From the NCBI RefSeq assembly GCF_016894345.1, contig NZ_CP069798.1, positions 744,001 through 808,000 on the forward strand: a DNA stretch of 64,000 nucleotides, in the 5' to 3' direction. Shown piece by piece: positions 27,994 through 37,131 of this stretch (position 1 is the first letter of the stretch; each line of letters opens with the position of its first letter). The position numbers and the translations under genes are program-made. This stretch comes from Paralysiella testudinis (GTDB taxonomy: Bacteria > Pseudomonadota > Gammaproteobacteria > Burkholderiales > Neisseriaceae). Under the pieces are notes generated by a model, which worked only from the letters and a program-made list of their open reading frames with translations, was not told where the DNA came from and ran no database searches.

Positions 27994-30291
27994 ATGGCAA
28001 AAAACCTGTTGATTGTCGAATCGCCTTCCAAGGCCAAAACCCTGAAAAAATACCTGGGCAGCGACTTTGAAATCCTCGCTTCCTATGGCCATGTGCGCGA
28101 TTTGGTGCCCAAAAGCGGCGCGGTCGACCCCGATAACGACTTTGCCATGAAATACCAGCTGGTGAGCCGCAACGTTAAACATGTCGACGCCATTGTGGCC
28201 GCCGCCCGCGAAGCCGAATACCTTTATCTGGCCACCGACCCGGATAGGGAAGGCGAGGCCATTTCCTGGCATTTGCAGGAAATCCTCAAATCCAAGCGCG
28301 GGCTTAAAAATCTGCAAGCGCAGCGGGTGGTGTTTCATGAAGTCACCAAAAAAGCCGTGCTCGAGGCCATTGCCAACCCGCGTGCCTTGTCGCAAACCCT
28401 AGTGGATGCACAACAAGCCCGCCGGGCGCTGGATTATTTGGTGGGCTTTAACCTCTCACCCTTGTTGTGGAAAAAAATCCGCCGCGGCCTAAGTGCTGGG
28501 CGCGTGCAAAGCCCGGCCTTGCGGCTGATTTGCGAGCGCGAAAACGAAATCCGCGCCTTTACCACCCAAGAATACTGGAGCGTGCATTTAGACAGCCACA
28601 AAAGCCGCACCAAATTCACCGCCAAGCTCACCCACTGGCAAGGGCAGAAGCTGGCGCAGTTTGATGTACCCGATCAAGCGCGCCAAAGCGAAATTATCGC
28701 AGCCTTAGACGGGCAAAGCGCCCAAGTGGCTCAGGTGGAAAAGAAAAAACGCAGCCGCAACCCCGCCGCGCCGTTCACCACCTCTACTTTGCAGCAAGAA
28801 GCCGTGCGCAAGCTGGGCATGACCACCGACCGCACCATGCGCACCGCCCAGCAGTTGTATGAAGGCATCGACGTGGGGCAGGGCGCCATCGGCCTGATTA
28901 CCTATATGCGTACCGACTCGTTTAGCTTGTCGGACGATGCCATCACCGAAATCCGCCACTACATCGATAACAAAATCGGTGCCGATTACCTGCCCGCCAG
29001 CGCCAAGGTCTACAAAACCAAATCCAAAAACGCACAAGAGGCGCACGAGGCCATCCGCCCCACTTCGGTATACCGCACGCCGGAGGCGGTGAAGCCGTTT
29101 TTGAGTGCCGAGCAATTCAAGCTCTATCAAATGATTTGGCAGCGCACCGTGGCTTGTCAAATGGCCCCGGCCCGTTTTGATACCACCACCGTGGATATTG
29201 TGGTGGGCAAAGGCATCTTTCGCGTTACCGGCCAAGTGCAAACCTTTGCCGGCTTCCTCAGCGTGTATGAAGAAGGCGTAGACGATGCGGACGACGACGA
29301 AGACAACAAAAAACTGCCCGAGCTGAAAGAAGGCGAAAACCTGCCGGTAGACAAACTCTACGGCGAGCAGCACTTTACCCAGCCGCCGCCGCGCTACTCC
29401 GAGGCCAGCTTGGTGAAAGCGCTGGAAGAATTCGGCATCGGCCGCCCGTCTACCTATGCCAGCATTATTTCCACCCTCAAAGACCGCGAATACGTTACCT
29501 TGGAGCAAAAGCGCTTCCTGCCCACCGACACCGGCGAAGTGGTGAACAAATTTCTCACCGAGCATTTCGGCCACTATGTGGATTACCACTTTACCGCCAA
29601 GCTCGAAGACCAGCTCGACGACATCGCCAGCGGCAAACGCCGCTGGGTGCCGGTGATGGAGCAGTTTTGGAAAGGCTTTGATAAAGAAGTTAAATCCAAA
29701 GAAGACATCCCGCGCGCCGAGCTTACCGCCGAAAATCTGGACGAAACCTGCCCCAAATGCGGCCAGCACCAATTGCAAATCAAGTTCGGCAAACGCGGCC
29801 GCTTTGTGGCCTGCTCCGGCTACCCCGAATGTGATTACACCCGAAATGTGGGCGAAACCGCCGAAGAAGCGGCCAAAGCAGCAGAAGAGCCCACCGTGGT
29901 GGAAGGGCGCGACTGCCCCAAATGCGGCGGCCAATTGGTCTACAAACGCGGCCGCTACGGCAAATTTATCGGCTGCGCCAACTACCCCAAGTGCAAACAC
30001 ATCGAGCCCTTGGAGCCGCCCAAAGACACCGGCGTGGCCTGCCCCAAATGCGGCAAAGGCCATTTAATCGAGCGCAAAAGCCGCTACGGCAAGCTGTTTT
30101 ATAGCTGCAATACCTACCCCGATTGCGACTACGCCACTTGGAATCCCCCCATCGCCGAAACCTGCCCCAATTGCCAATGGCCGGTGCTCACCATCAAAAC
30201 CACCAAACGCTGGGGCGTGGAAAAAGTATGTCCGCAAAAAGAATGCGGCTGGAAAGAGCAGATTGAACCGCCTGCAGGTAAAGAGTCGTAA
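27994..30291 (+). CDS. topA: DNA topoisomerase I
   Basis: 765 residues. The TOPRIM domain begins LLIVESPSKAKTLKKYLG and includes ATDPDREGEAISWHL; the active-site Tyr lies in GLITYMRTDSFSLS (about residue 305), and GIGRPSTYASIISTLKDREY follows. The C-terminus carries four zinc-ribbon-like units (CPKCGQHQL...CDYTRN; CPKCGGQLV...CKHIE; CPKCGKGHL...CDYATW; CPNCQWP...CGWKE). It relaxes negative supercoils. At 765 residues the family length is normal. Confidence 0.97.
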   Translation: MAKNLLIVESPSKAKTLKKYLGSDFEILASYGHVRDLVPKSGAVDPDNDFAMKYQLVSRNVKHVDAIVAAAREAEYLYLATDPDREGEAISWHLQEILKSKRGLKNLQAQRVVFHEVTKKAVLEAIANPRALSQTLVDAQQARRALDYLVGFNLSPLLWKKIRRGLSAGRVQSPALRLICERENEIRAFTTQEYWSVHLDSHKSRTKFTAKLTHWQGQKLAQFDVPDQARQSEIIAALDGQSAQVAQVEKKKRSRNPAAPFTTSTLQQEAVRKLGMTTDRTMRTAQQLYEGIDVGQGAIGLITYMRTDSFSLSDDAITEIRHYIDNKIGADYLPASAKVYKTKSKNAQEAHEAIRPTSVYRTPEAVKPFLSAEQFKLYQMIWQRTVACQMAPARFDTTTVDIVVGKGIFRVTGQVQTFAGFLSVYEEGVDDADDDEDNKKLPELKEGENLPVDKLYGEQHFTQPPPRYSEASLVKALEEFGIGRPSTYASIISTLKDREYVTLEQKRFLPTDTGEVVNKFLTEHFGHYVDYHFTAKLEDQLDDIASGKRRWVPVMEQFWKGFDKEVKSKEDIPRAELTAENLDETCPKCGQHQLQIKFGKRGRFVACSGYPECDYTRNVGETAEEAAKAAEEPTVVEGRDCPKCGGQLVYKRGRYGKFIGCANYPKCKHIEPLEPPKDTGVACPKCGKGHLIERKSRYGKLFYSCNTYPDCDYATWNPPIAETCPNCQWPVLTIKTTKRWGVEKVCPQKECGWKEQIEPPAGKES

Positions 30292-30322
30292 TTTAAGCTG
30301 CTAAAAATTGATTGTAAAATCC

Positions 30323-30353
30323 AAAAGGCTTTCAGGCTGCCTGAAAGCCTTTT
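30323..30353. terminator. DUS palindrome terminator after topA
   Basis: AAAAGGCTTTCAGGC pairs with GCCTGAAAGCCTTTT. Confidence 0.82.
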
Positions 30354-30375
30354 GATGCATTATGGCAAGCCCGTT

Positions 30376-30936
30376 ATGAAGAAAAAATACCTTAATCAAG
30401 TGCGCATTATCGGCGGCACCCATCGCGGTCGCAAATTGGCGGTGGCCGATGCTGAAGGCTTGCGCCCCACGCCGGACAGGGTGCGCGAGCAAGTATTTAA
30501 TTGGCTCGGGCAGGATTTAAGCGGCAAAAATGTGTTGGATTTGTTTGCCGGTAGCGGTGCCTTGGGGCTGGAAGCGGCTTCGCGCCATGCCAAAAGTGTA
30601 GTGCTGGTGGAGCAAAACCGAGCTACCGCGCGCACATTGGCGCAAGCCGTGCAAACGCTGGGTTTGGCGCAAACCGAAATCATCACCACAGATGCGCTGG
30701 CTTATTTGCGTACGGCGGTAGCCGCATTTGATGTGGTGTTTTTGGATCCGCCTTTTGCCTGGCAGCAATGGCCTTTATTGTTCGACTTATTGCCAGGCTG
30801 CCTGAAAGACGGCGCACAGATATACATCGAAGCCGGTGCGTTGCCTGAAATACCGACTTGGTTGGCAGCGCACCGGCAGGGCAAAGCGGGCATGAGCCGG
30901 TTTGAATTGCGGGTTTATGCTCAAGTGGCTGAATAA
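30376..30936 (+). CDS. rsmD: 16S rRNA (guanine(966)-N2)-methyltransferase
   Basis: 186 residues from the ATG at 30376 (MKKKYLNQVRIIGGTHRGRK); an ATG at 30352 lies within the preceding terminator stem and is less likely. Motifs are RIIGGTHRGRKL, RPTPDRVREQVFNWL, the SAM site LDLFAGSGALGLEAASR and VFLDPPFAW (catalytic DPPF). It methylates G966 of 16S rRNA. No strong ribosome site is seen at either start. Confidence 0.94.
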   Translation: MKKKYLNQVRIIGGTHRGRKLAVADAEGLRPTPDRVREQVFNWLGQDLSGKNVLDLFAGSGALGLEAASRHAKSVVLVEQNRATARTLAQAVQTLGLAQTEIITTDALAYLRTAVAAFDVVFLDPPFAWQQWPLLFDLLPGCLKDGAQIYIEAGALPEIPTWLAAHRQGKAGMSRFELRVYAQVAE

Positions 30937-30949
30937 GCGTGTGTTTAAT

Positions 30950-31015
30950 GCCAATTTAACAAAATCAGATAACTATACGGGCCAACGCAGTTAGGTTGTT
31001 TTGTAGAGTTGGTAT
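30950..31015. repeat. Correia-like element, short deleted form (66 bp)
   Basis: Arms CCAATTTAACAAAAT and TTTTGTAGAGTTGGTAT flank GGGCCAACGCAGTTAGG. The arms are less well matched than in the other copies. Confidence 0.7.
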
Positions 31016-31063
31016 AAGAATGGTTCTCAAAATGCAAAGCCAGAGTAAAGACACGAATGGAAA

Positions 31064-31376
<313 letters not shown>

Positions 31377-31491
31377 ACCCAAGTTTCTGGCTACCCGGCG
31401 GTGATGCAAAACTTAGCCAAGCAGCCATAATTTTAAATTGATTAAAAACAGTATTTTGATTATTTTTTAGTGAAAAAAAAATCAAATCGCC

Positions 31492-31520
31492 TTGACGAGT
31501 ATGCGCGGCTTCATTATTAT
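31492..31520 (+). promoter_or_regulatory. Sigma-70 promoter of the tRNA Tyr-Gly-Thr-tuf unit
   Basis: TTGACG (31492-31497), a 17-base spacer and TATTAT (31515-31520), 13 bases before tRNA-Tyr. An A-rich tract just upstream (AAAAAAAAATC) resembles an UP element. Confidence 0.85.
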
Positions 31521-31533
31521 GCCGTTCTCTTTT

Positions 31534-31617
31534 GGAGGGATTCCCGAGCGGCCAAAGGGGGCAGACTGTAAATCTGTTGCGAAAGCTTCGAAGGTTCGAA
31601 TCCTTCTCCCTCCACCA
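31534..31617 (+). tRNA. tRNA-Tyr (GTA)
   Basis: Class II tRNA with long variable arm; acceptor GGAGGGA/TCCCTCC, anticodon loop CTGTAAA (GTA), T loop TTCGAAT, encoded CCA. Confidence 0.96.
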
Positions 31618-31669
31618 AAATTCAAGTCTTGCTTGGAGTGGCTGTTTTAAGCAGTTTAAGTAAGTTTTA

Positions 31670-31743
31670 GCGGGTGTAGCTCAATGGTAGAGCAGAAGCC
31701 TTCCAAGCTTACGGTGAGGGTTCGATTCCCTTCACCCGCTCCA
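31670..31743 (+). tRNA. tRNA-Gly (TCC)
   Basis: Acceptor GCGGGTG/CACCCGC, anticodon loop CTTCCAA (TCC), T loop TTCGATT, encoded CCA. Confidence 0.94.
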
Positions 31744-31755
31744 AAAAGTTGTTTT

Positions 31756-31859
31756 TATAGTGATTTAATTAAAATCAAGACAAGGCGGCGAGCCTCAGGC
31801 AGTACGCAGGTACGGCAAGGCGAGCCAACGCAGTATTGGTTTTAATTCAATTTACTATA
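31756..31859. repeat. Correia-like element (104 bp) between two tRNA genes
   Basis: TATAGTGATTTAATTAAAAT and TTTTAATTCAATTTACTATA form the ends; the core AAGGCGGCGAGCC...GTACGGCAAGGCGAGCC is present without the long middle part. It lies inside the tRNA-Gly to tRNA-Thr spacer of one transcript. Confidence 0.88.
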
Positions 31860-31866
31860 CAATTAA

Positions 31867-31941
<75 letters not shown>

Positions 31942-31986
31942 CCTCTTTTTTTAAACCCGTAAAATCTTTAGGAATAGGAAGTAGCC

Positions 31987-33177
31987 ATGGCTAAAGAAAA
32001 ATTCGCGCGGAACAAACCGCACGTAAACGTTGGCACCATCGGTCACGTTGACCATGGTAAAACCACCCTGACTGCCGCACTGACCACCATTTTGTCTAAA
32101 AAATTCGGTGGCGCGGCCAAAGCCTACGACCAAATCGACAATGCCCCGGAAGAAAAAGCCCGCGGCATCACCATCAACACCTCACACGTTGAATACGAAA
32201 CCGAAGGCCGCCACTACGCCCACGTAGACTGCCCGGGTCACGCCGACTATGTGAAAAACATGATTACCGGTGCTGCCCAAATGGACGGCGCCATCTTGGT
32301 ATGCTCTGCCGCCGACGGCCCCATGCCGCAAACCCGCGAACACATCCTGTTGGCTCGCCAAGTAGGCGTACCCTACATCCTCGTGTTCATGAACAAATGC
32401 GACATGGTTGACGACGAAGAACTGTTGGAACTGGTTGAAATGGAAATCCGCGACCTGCTCTCCAGCTACGACTTCCCCGGCGACGACGTACCCATCATCA
32501 AAGGCTCTGCTCTGAAAGCCCTGGAAGGCGACAGCAGCGACATCGGCGAAACCGCCATCTTCGCCCTGGCCGACGCATTGGACAGCTACATCCCCACGCC
32601 CGAGCGTGCCGTAGACAAACCCTTCCTGCTGCCGATTGAAGACGTATTCTCTATTTCCGGCCGTGGTACCGTAGTAACCGGTCGTGTAGAGCGCGGTATC
32701 GTTAACGTGGGCGACGAGATTGAAATCGTAGGCCTGAAGCCCACCCAAAAAACCACCTGTACCGGCGTGGAAATGTTCCGCAAATTGCTGGATCAAGGCC
32801 AAGCAGGCGACAACGTAGGCGTATTGTTGCGCGGCACCAAACGTGAAGACGTAGAGCGTGGCCAAGTATTGGCCAAGCCCGGCTCTATCACCCCGCACAC
32901 CAAGTTTAAAGCCGAAGTGTACGTATTGAGCAAAGAAGAGGGTGGCCGTCATACCCCGTTCTTCGCCAACTACCGTCCGCAATTCTACTTCCGCACCACC
33001 GACGTGACCGGCGCAGTAAGCCTGAACGAAGGCGTGGAAATGGTAATGCCGGGTGAGAACGTGGCCATCACTGTAGAACTGATTGCCCCGATTGCCATGG
33101 AAGAAGGCCTGCGTTTCGCGATTCGCGAAGGTGGCCGTACCGTGGGTGCTGGTGTGGTTTCTACCGTAATTGCTTAA
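31987..33177 (+). CDS. tuf: Elongation factor Tu (copy 1)
   Basis: 396 residues. G-domain motifs GHVDHGKTT (19-27), [16 protein letters not shown] and the switch I sequence [13 protein letters not shown] are intact. It carries aminoacyl-tRNA to the ribosome. Copy 2 at 57280 encodes an identical protein and differs at only two bases that I can see. Located in the tRNA-tufB-tRNA-Trp-secE-nusG arrangement common in proteobacteria. Confidence 0.98.
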   Translation: MAKEKFARNKPHVNVGTIGHVDHGKTTLTAALTTILSKKFGGAAKAYDQIDNAPEEKARGITINTSHVEYETEGRHYAHVDCPGHADYVKNMITGAAQMDGAILVCSAADGPMPQTREHILLARQVGVPYILVFMNKCDMVDDEELLELVEMEIRDLLSSYDFPGDDVPIIKGSALKALEGDSSDIGETAIFALADALDSYIPTPERAVDKPFLLPIEDVFSISGRGTVVTGRVERGIVNVGDEIEIVGLKPTQKTTCTGVEMFRKLLDQGQAGDNVGVLLRGTKREDVERGQVLAKPGSITPHTKFKAEVYVLSKEEGGRHTPFFANYRPQFYFRTTDVTGAVSLNEGVEMVMPGENVAITVELIAPIAMEEGLRFAIREGGRTVGAGVVSTVIA

Positions 33178-33188
33178 TTTGAGGTTTT

Positions 33189-33264
33189 AGGCCAGTAGCT
33201 CAATTGGTAGAGTATCGGTCTCCAAAACCGAGGGTTGGGGGTTCGAGACCCTCCTGGCCTGCCA
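33189..33264 (+). tRNA. tRNA-Trp (CCA)
   Basis: Acceptor AGGCCAG/CTGGCCT, anticodon loop CTCCAAA (CCA), T loop TTCGAGA, encoded CCA. 12 bases after the tuf stop. Confidence 0.95.
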
Positions 33265-33270
33265 AAAGAC

Positions 33271-33303
33271 AGACTAATCGGCCTTGTGCCGATTAGTCTT
33301 TTT
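33271..33303 (+). terminator. Rho-independent terminator after tRNA-Trp
   Basis: AGACTAATCGGC pairs with GCCGATTAGTCT around CTTGT, followed by T's. It sits 26 bases before secE, so secE-nusG must rely on read-through or another promoter. Confidence 0.88.
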
Positions 33304-33328
33304 CGTATTGTTAAAGGTTGTATTGATT

Positions 33329-33781
33329 ATGGACAACAAGACATCGAAAGATGTTGTAGCCAAACCGAAGATTCATGCCAAAACCGAAGCCCGGCTGAAA
33401 GCCCAGCAAGAGCGCGCGGCAATCCGGCGCAGTGATTGGGCCAAATTCATTTTGGCGGCGGTATTGGTGGTGGCTGGTGTGTATGGTTTTTATGCGCTGG
33501 CGGCACAGTTGCCGGTGTATGTGCGTGCCTTGTTCCCGGTTGTGGGGGTGGTGGCGGCTATTTTGATTGTGTTTCGCTGGAGCTCGGCCGGCCGGGGCTT
33601 GAGTGCTTACGTGAAAGACTCAACCGCCGAACTGCGCAAGGTGGTGTGGCCCGACCGTGCGGAAACGGCGCGCATGACATTATTTGTATTGGCCTTTGTG
33701 AGTGTGTTGGCGCTGTTTATTTGGGGTGCCGACAGCCTGATTTCGTGGTTGTTTTTTGATGTATTGATGAAAAGGGGTTAG
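33329..33781 (+). CDS. secE: Preprotein translocase subunit SecE
   Basis: ATG at 33329 ([14 protein letters not shown]) gives 150 residues. A basic leader is followed by two spans (about 41-61, 67-86), the conserved cytosolic helix [21 protein letters not shown] and a third span (about 119-140), the three-span form seen in many proteobacteria. Essential partner of SecY in the translocon. nusG starts 2 bases after. Confidence 0.95.
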   Translation: MDNKTSKDVVAKPKIHAKTEARLKAQQERAAIRRSDWAKFILAAVLVVAGVYGFYALAAQLPVYVRALFPVVGVVAAILIVFRWSSAGRGLSAYVKDSTAELRKVVWPDRAETARMTLFVLAFVSVLALFIWGADSLISWLFFDVLMKRG

Positions 33782-33783
33782 TC

Positions 33784-34317
33784 ATGGCGAAGCAGTGGTA
33801 TGTGGTGCATGCTTATTCCGGTTTTGAAAAAAACGTTCAGAAAACCCTGAAGGAGCGCATTGAGCGCGAAGGCATGGCCGATTATTTCGGCCAAGTGTTG
33901 GTGCCGGTGGAAGAGGTGGTGGACATTAAAAATGGCCGCAAAACCATCAGCGAGCGTAAATTTTTCCCCGGCTATGTGTTGGTAGAAATGGAAATGACCG
34001 ACGATTCTTGGCATCTGGTAAAAAGCACCCCGCGTGTGACCGGCTTTATCGGCGGCACTGGCAACCGTCCGCTACCGATTATGCAGCGCGAAGTGGATGC
34101 CATTTTGCAGCAAGTGCAAACCGGCGTAGAGAAACCCAAGCCCAAAGTGCAGTTTGAAGTAGGCCAGCAAGTGCGGGTGAGCGAAGGTCCGTTTGCTGAC
34201 TTTAACGGCGTGGTGGAAGAGGTGAATTACGAGCGCAACAAATTGCGGGTATCGGTGCAGATTTTTGGCCGCGAAACCCCAGTTGAGTTGGAATTTGCGC
34301 AAGTAGAGAAAATTTAA
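33784..34317 (+). CDS. nusG: Transcription termination/antitermination protein NusG
   Basis: 177 residues, with the NGN domain ([50 protein letters not shown]) and C-terminal KOW domain ([23 protein letters not shown]). Links RNA polymerase to Rho and ribosomal protein S10. Standard length and place between secE and rplK. Confidence 0.98.
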   Translation: MAKQWYVVHAYSGFEKNVQKTLKERIEREGMADYFGQVLVPVEEVVDIKNGRKTISERKFFPGYVLVEMEMTDDSWHLVKSTPRVTGFIGGTGNRPLPIMQREVDAILQQVQTGVEKPKPKVQFEVGQQVRVSEGPFADFNGVVEEVNYERNKLRVSVQIFGRETPVELEFAQVEKI

Positions 34318-34349
34318 CCACAGTTTTGTGGTGGGTAATCGACTGATTC

Positions 34350-34378
34350 TTGTAAAAGAATTGTATTTCTTTTATACT
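34350..34378 (+). promoter_or_regulatory. Sigma-70 promoter of rplK-rplA
   Basis: TTGTAA (34350-34355), 17-base spacer and TATACT (34373-34378), 66 bases before rplK. The intervening leader includes CCTTGTGGGCTGCGTTTG. Confidence 0.78.
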
Positions 34379-34444
34379 TATCGGTCTGTCTTTTCGGGGA
34401 GCGGCCTTGTGGGCTGCGTTTGACCCATTTTTGGAGTGTAACAA

Positions 34445-34876
34445 GTGGCAAAGAAAATCATCGGCTACATTAAACTGCAAATTCCTGCAGGTAAAGCCAA
34501 TCCTTCTCCTCCGGTTGGCCCGGCTTTGGGTCAGCGCGGTCTGAACATCATGGAATTCTGTAAAGCATTCAACGCGGCTACTCAATCTATGGAGCCGGGT
34601 TTGCCGATTCCGGTGGTGATTACGGCGTTTGCAGACAAGTCTTTCACCTTTGTGATGAAAACCCCGCCTGCCTCTATTTTGCTGAAAAAAGCCGCTGGCT
34701 TGCAAAAAGGCAGCGCCAATCCGCTGACCAATAAAGTGGGCACCGTGACCCGCGCACAATTGGAAGAAATTGCCAAGACCAAACAAGCCGATTTGACGGC
34801 TGCTGATTTGGATGCGGCAGTGCGCATTATTGCCGGTAGCGCCCGCTCTATGGGCTTGGAAGTGGAGGGTGTGTAA
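34445..34876 (+). CDS. rplK: 50S ribosomal protein L11
   Basis: 143 residues from a GTG start with TTTGGAG upstream. Typical pattern: [50 protein letters not shown] and C-terminal [11 protein letters not shown]. Binds 23S rRNA at the GTPase centre and is needed for RelA activation. Followed by rplA after 2 bases. Confidence 0.98.
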   Translation: MAKKIIGYIKLQIPAGKANPSPPVGPALGQRGLNIMEFCKAFNAATQSMEPGLPIPVVITAFADKSFTFVMKTPPASILLKKAAGLQKGSANPLTNKVGTVTRAQLEEIAKTKQADLTAADLDAAVRIIAGSARSMGLEVEGV

Positions 34877-34878
34877 TC

Positions 34879-35571
34879 ATGGCAAAAATTTCTAAACGCA
34901 TGCAGGCTTTACGCGCTGCGGTTGAGCACAACAAGCTGTACGCCATCGATGAAGCCATCGGTTTGGTGAAAGCCAATGCCACCGCTAAATTCGACGAATC
35001 TGTGGATGTATCTTTCAATCTGGGTGTGGATCCGCGTAAATCAGACCAAGTGATTCGTGGCGCTGTGGTGTTGCCAAAAGGCACCGGTAAAACCACCCGT
35101 GTGGCGGTATTTACTCAAGGCGCCAATGCCGAAGCAGCTAAAGAAGCTGGTGCCGATATTGTGGGTTTTGAAGATCTGGCTGAGCAAATCAAAGCCGGTA
35201 ATCTGGACTTCGATGTGGTGATTGCTTCTCCGGACGCCATGCGCATTGTTGGCCAATTGGGTACCATTTTGGGCCCGCGCGGTTTGATGCCGAACCCGAA
35301 AGTGGGCACGGTAACGCCAAACGTGGCCGAAGCCGTGAAAAACGCCAAAGCCGGTCAGGTTCAATACCGTACCGATAAAGCCGGTATTGTGCATGCCACC
35401 ATCGGCCGTGCCTCGTTTGCCGAAGCCGATTTGCGTGAAAACTTCAATGCTTTGCTGGACGCCATTGTGAAAGCCAAACCGGCTGCCGCTAAAGGCCAGT
35501 ACATGAAGAAAATCGCCGTATCCAGCACCATGGGTTTGGGTGTACGTGTTGACACCGGTAGTGTTAATTAA
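34879..35571 (+). CDS. rplA: 50S ribosomal protein L1
   Basis: 230 residues, [20 protein letters not shown] at the start, [46 protein letters not shown] and [16 protein letters not shown]1 forms the mobile stalk and in many bacteria represses its own L11 operon. A Correia-like element begins at its stop codon. Confidence 0.98.
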   Translation: MAKISKRMQALRAAVEHNKLYAIDEAIGLVKANATAKFDESVDVSFNLGVDPRKSDQVIRGAVVLPKGTGKTTRVAVFTQGANAEAAKEAGADIVGFEDLAEQIKAGNLDFDVVIASPDAMRIVGQLGTILGPRGLMPNPKVGTVTPNVAEAVKNAKAGQVQYRTDKAGIVHATIGRASFAEADLRENFNALLDAIVKAKPAAAKGQYMKKIAVSSTMGLGVRVDTGSVN

Positions 35572-35677
35572 TAGCAAATCCCAAAAAACAACCTAACGGC
35601 GTTGGTTCGCCTTGTCGTACTAGACGTACTGTCTACGGCTCACCGCCTTGTTATCTTGCTTTTTGAATTTGCTATAA
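35571..35677. repeat. Correia-like element (107 bp) between rplA and rplJ
   Basis: Arms ATAGCAAATCCCAAAAAACA and GCTTTTTGAATTTGCTAT, with the core CTAACGGCGTTGGTTCGCCTT...GTACTGTCTACGGCTCACCGC. It abuts the rplA stop codon. Confidence 0.85.
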
Positions 35678-35721
35678 AATTTGTTCAGGTAGCCTTTCAG
35701 GCTGCCTGAATAATTGGGCTA

Positions 35722-35850
35722 CCCGGCTTGCCGGGTAGATGTCCAAGACCGTAGGGAGCTTGCGGGCTTTAATTGTTTAACCCTACGCAGACGGTAGTCC
35801 CAGAACATTTTTTCCAGGCTTGTCCTGTCAATGTCTTTTTGGGTTGCCGC
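35722..35850 (+). ncRNA. L10 (rplJ) leader RNA
   Basis: Between the repeat and rplJ the leader contains CCAAGACCGTAGGGAGCTTG and CCCTACGCAGACGGTAGTCC, which are complementary in the way of the proteobacterial L10 leader where L10-L7/L12 binds to repress its own operon. Boundaries are approximate. Confidence 0.7.
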
Positions 35851-35907
35851 GCTGGTGGAGTGGTGGCGTTGCCGCTGCTCTGATTTTAAAACAGTGGGAG
35901 GTAGACC

Positions 35908-36408
35908 TTGAGTCTCAATATTGAAACCAAGAAAGCCGCCGTAGAAGAGATTAGTGCTGGTATTGCTAATGCTCAAACTATGGTGATTGCTGAATATCGC
36001 GGTATCAGTGTTGCCAGCATGACCGAACTGCGTGCCAATGCGCGTAAAGAAGGCGTATATCTGCGCGTTCTGAAAAACACTTTGGCTCGTCGTGCGGTAG
36101 AAGGTACTTCATTTGCCGCCTTGGCCGACCAAATGGTGGGTCCGTTGGTGTACGCGGCGTCTGAAGATCCGGTTGCTGCTGCAAAAGTACTGCATCAATT
36201 TGCAAAAAAAGACGACAAAATCGTGCTCAAAGCCGGTTCTTACAACGGCGACTTGCTGGATGTTGCCCAAGTGGGCGAATTGGCATCCATTCCGAGCCGC
36301 GAAGAGTTGTTGTCTAAATTGCTGTACGTTATGCAGGCACCTGTTGCCGGCTTTGCTCGTGCGTTGGCTGCTTTGGCTGAAAAAAAAGCCGAAACTGAAG
36401 CCGCCTAA
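35908..36408 (+). CDS. rplJ: 50S ribosomal protein L10
   Basis: 166 residues from a TTG start preceded by GTGGGAGGT. Motifs: [53 protein letters not shown] and [20 protein letters not shown]. Forms the stalk base with L7/L12. A rare start codon beside the leader suggests tight translational control. Confidence 0.97.
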   Translation: MSLNIETKKAAVEEISAGIANAQTMVIAEYRGISVASMTELRANARKEGVYLRVLKNTLARRAVEGTSFAALADQMVGPLVYAASEDPVAAAKVLHQFAKKDDKIVLKAGSYNGDLLDVAQVGELASIPSREELLSKLLYVMQAPVAGFARALAALAEKKAETEAA

Positions 36409-36458
36409 GCAAGCACTGAATCGAATTATTTATTTAAATCTTATGGAGTTTTGATAGC

Positions 36459-36833
36459 ATGGCTATTACTAAAGAAGACATTTTGGAAGCCGTTGGCGCG
36501 TTGACCGTGATGGAACTGAACGACTTGGTTAAAGCGTTCGAAGAAAAATTTGGCGTATCTGCCGCCGCTGTTGCTGTTGCTGGTGGCGCTGCTGCCGGTG
36601 GCGCTGCTGCCGCTGAAGAGAAAACCGAATTCGACGTAATCTTGACTGAAGCCGGTGCACAAAAAGTGGGCGTGATTAAAGTGGTACGTACCATTACCGG
36701 CCTGGGCTTGAAAGAAGCCAAAGACTTGGTTGACGGCGCACCGAAACCGGTTAAAGAAGGCGTGTCTCAGGCTGAAGCCGACGACATCAAAAAACAATTG
36801 GAAGAAGCCGGCGCCAAAGTCGAAATCAAATAA
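36459..36833 (+). CDS. rplL: 50S ribosomal protein L7/L12
   Basis: 124 residues: N-terminal dimerisation domain ([20 protein letters not shown]), Ala/Gly-rich hinge ([15 protein letters not shown]) and C-terminal domain ([40 protein letters not shown]). Recruits translation factors. TATGGAG is its ribosome site. Confidence 0.98.
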   Translation: MAITKEDILEAVGALTVMELNDLVKAFEEKFGVSAAAVAVAGGAAAGGAAAAEEKTEFDVILTEAGAQKVGVIKVVRTITGLGLKEAKDLVDGAPKPVKEGVSQAEADDIKKQLEEAGAKVEIK

Positions 36834-36849
36834 TTCCGTTGTTGTTTTA

Positions 36850-36878
36850 CAGGCTGGCAGCTTAGGGCTGCCGGCCTG
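36850..36878 (+). terminator. rplL-rpoB intercistronic hairpin (attenuator)
   Basis: CAGGCTGGCAGC pairs with GGCTGCCGGCCTG, with one G-T pair, and no T run. Such a partial terminator commonly lowers rpoBC expression relative to rplJL. A DUS palindrome follows at about 36957-36979. Confidence 0.6.
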
Positions 36879-37131
36879 CTTTCGCTTGTCTGGCGCAAGT
36901 GATTTTTTATAAATATTTACCTATTTGCCGATAAATTTTCCTGATTTTACATATTGAGCTTTTCAGGCAGCCTGAAGCTATCAATATAAAGGCTTCAGTG
37001 ATGGCAAATAGCGCCCAATAAAACTGGGCGATACCGAATTCACCCAAAGCGGTATTTCGATAGCCAAGTATTTATGCCAAGTATTTATACGGAATTACTT
37101 GCCAAACCGCTCTTATATTGGAGAATCTTCC

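Noticed and set aside
32182..32982. 266-aa open frame antisense to tuf (and an identical one at 57475-58275)
   Set aside because: It is the shadow of EF-Tu codon usage; identical because the tuf genes are identical. No ribosome site or independent signal.
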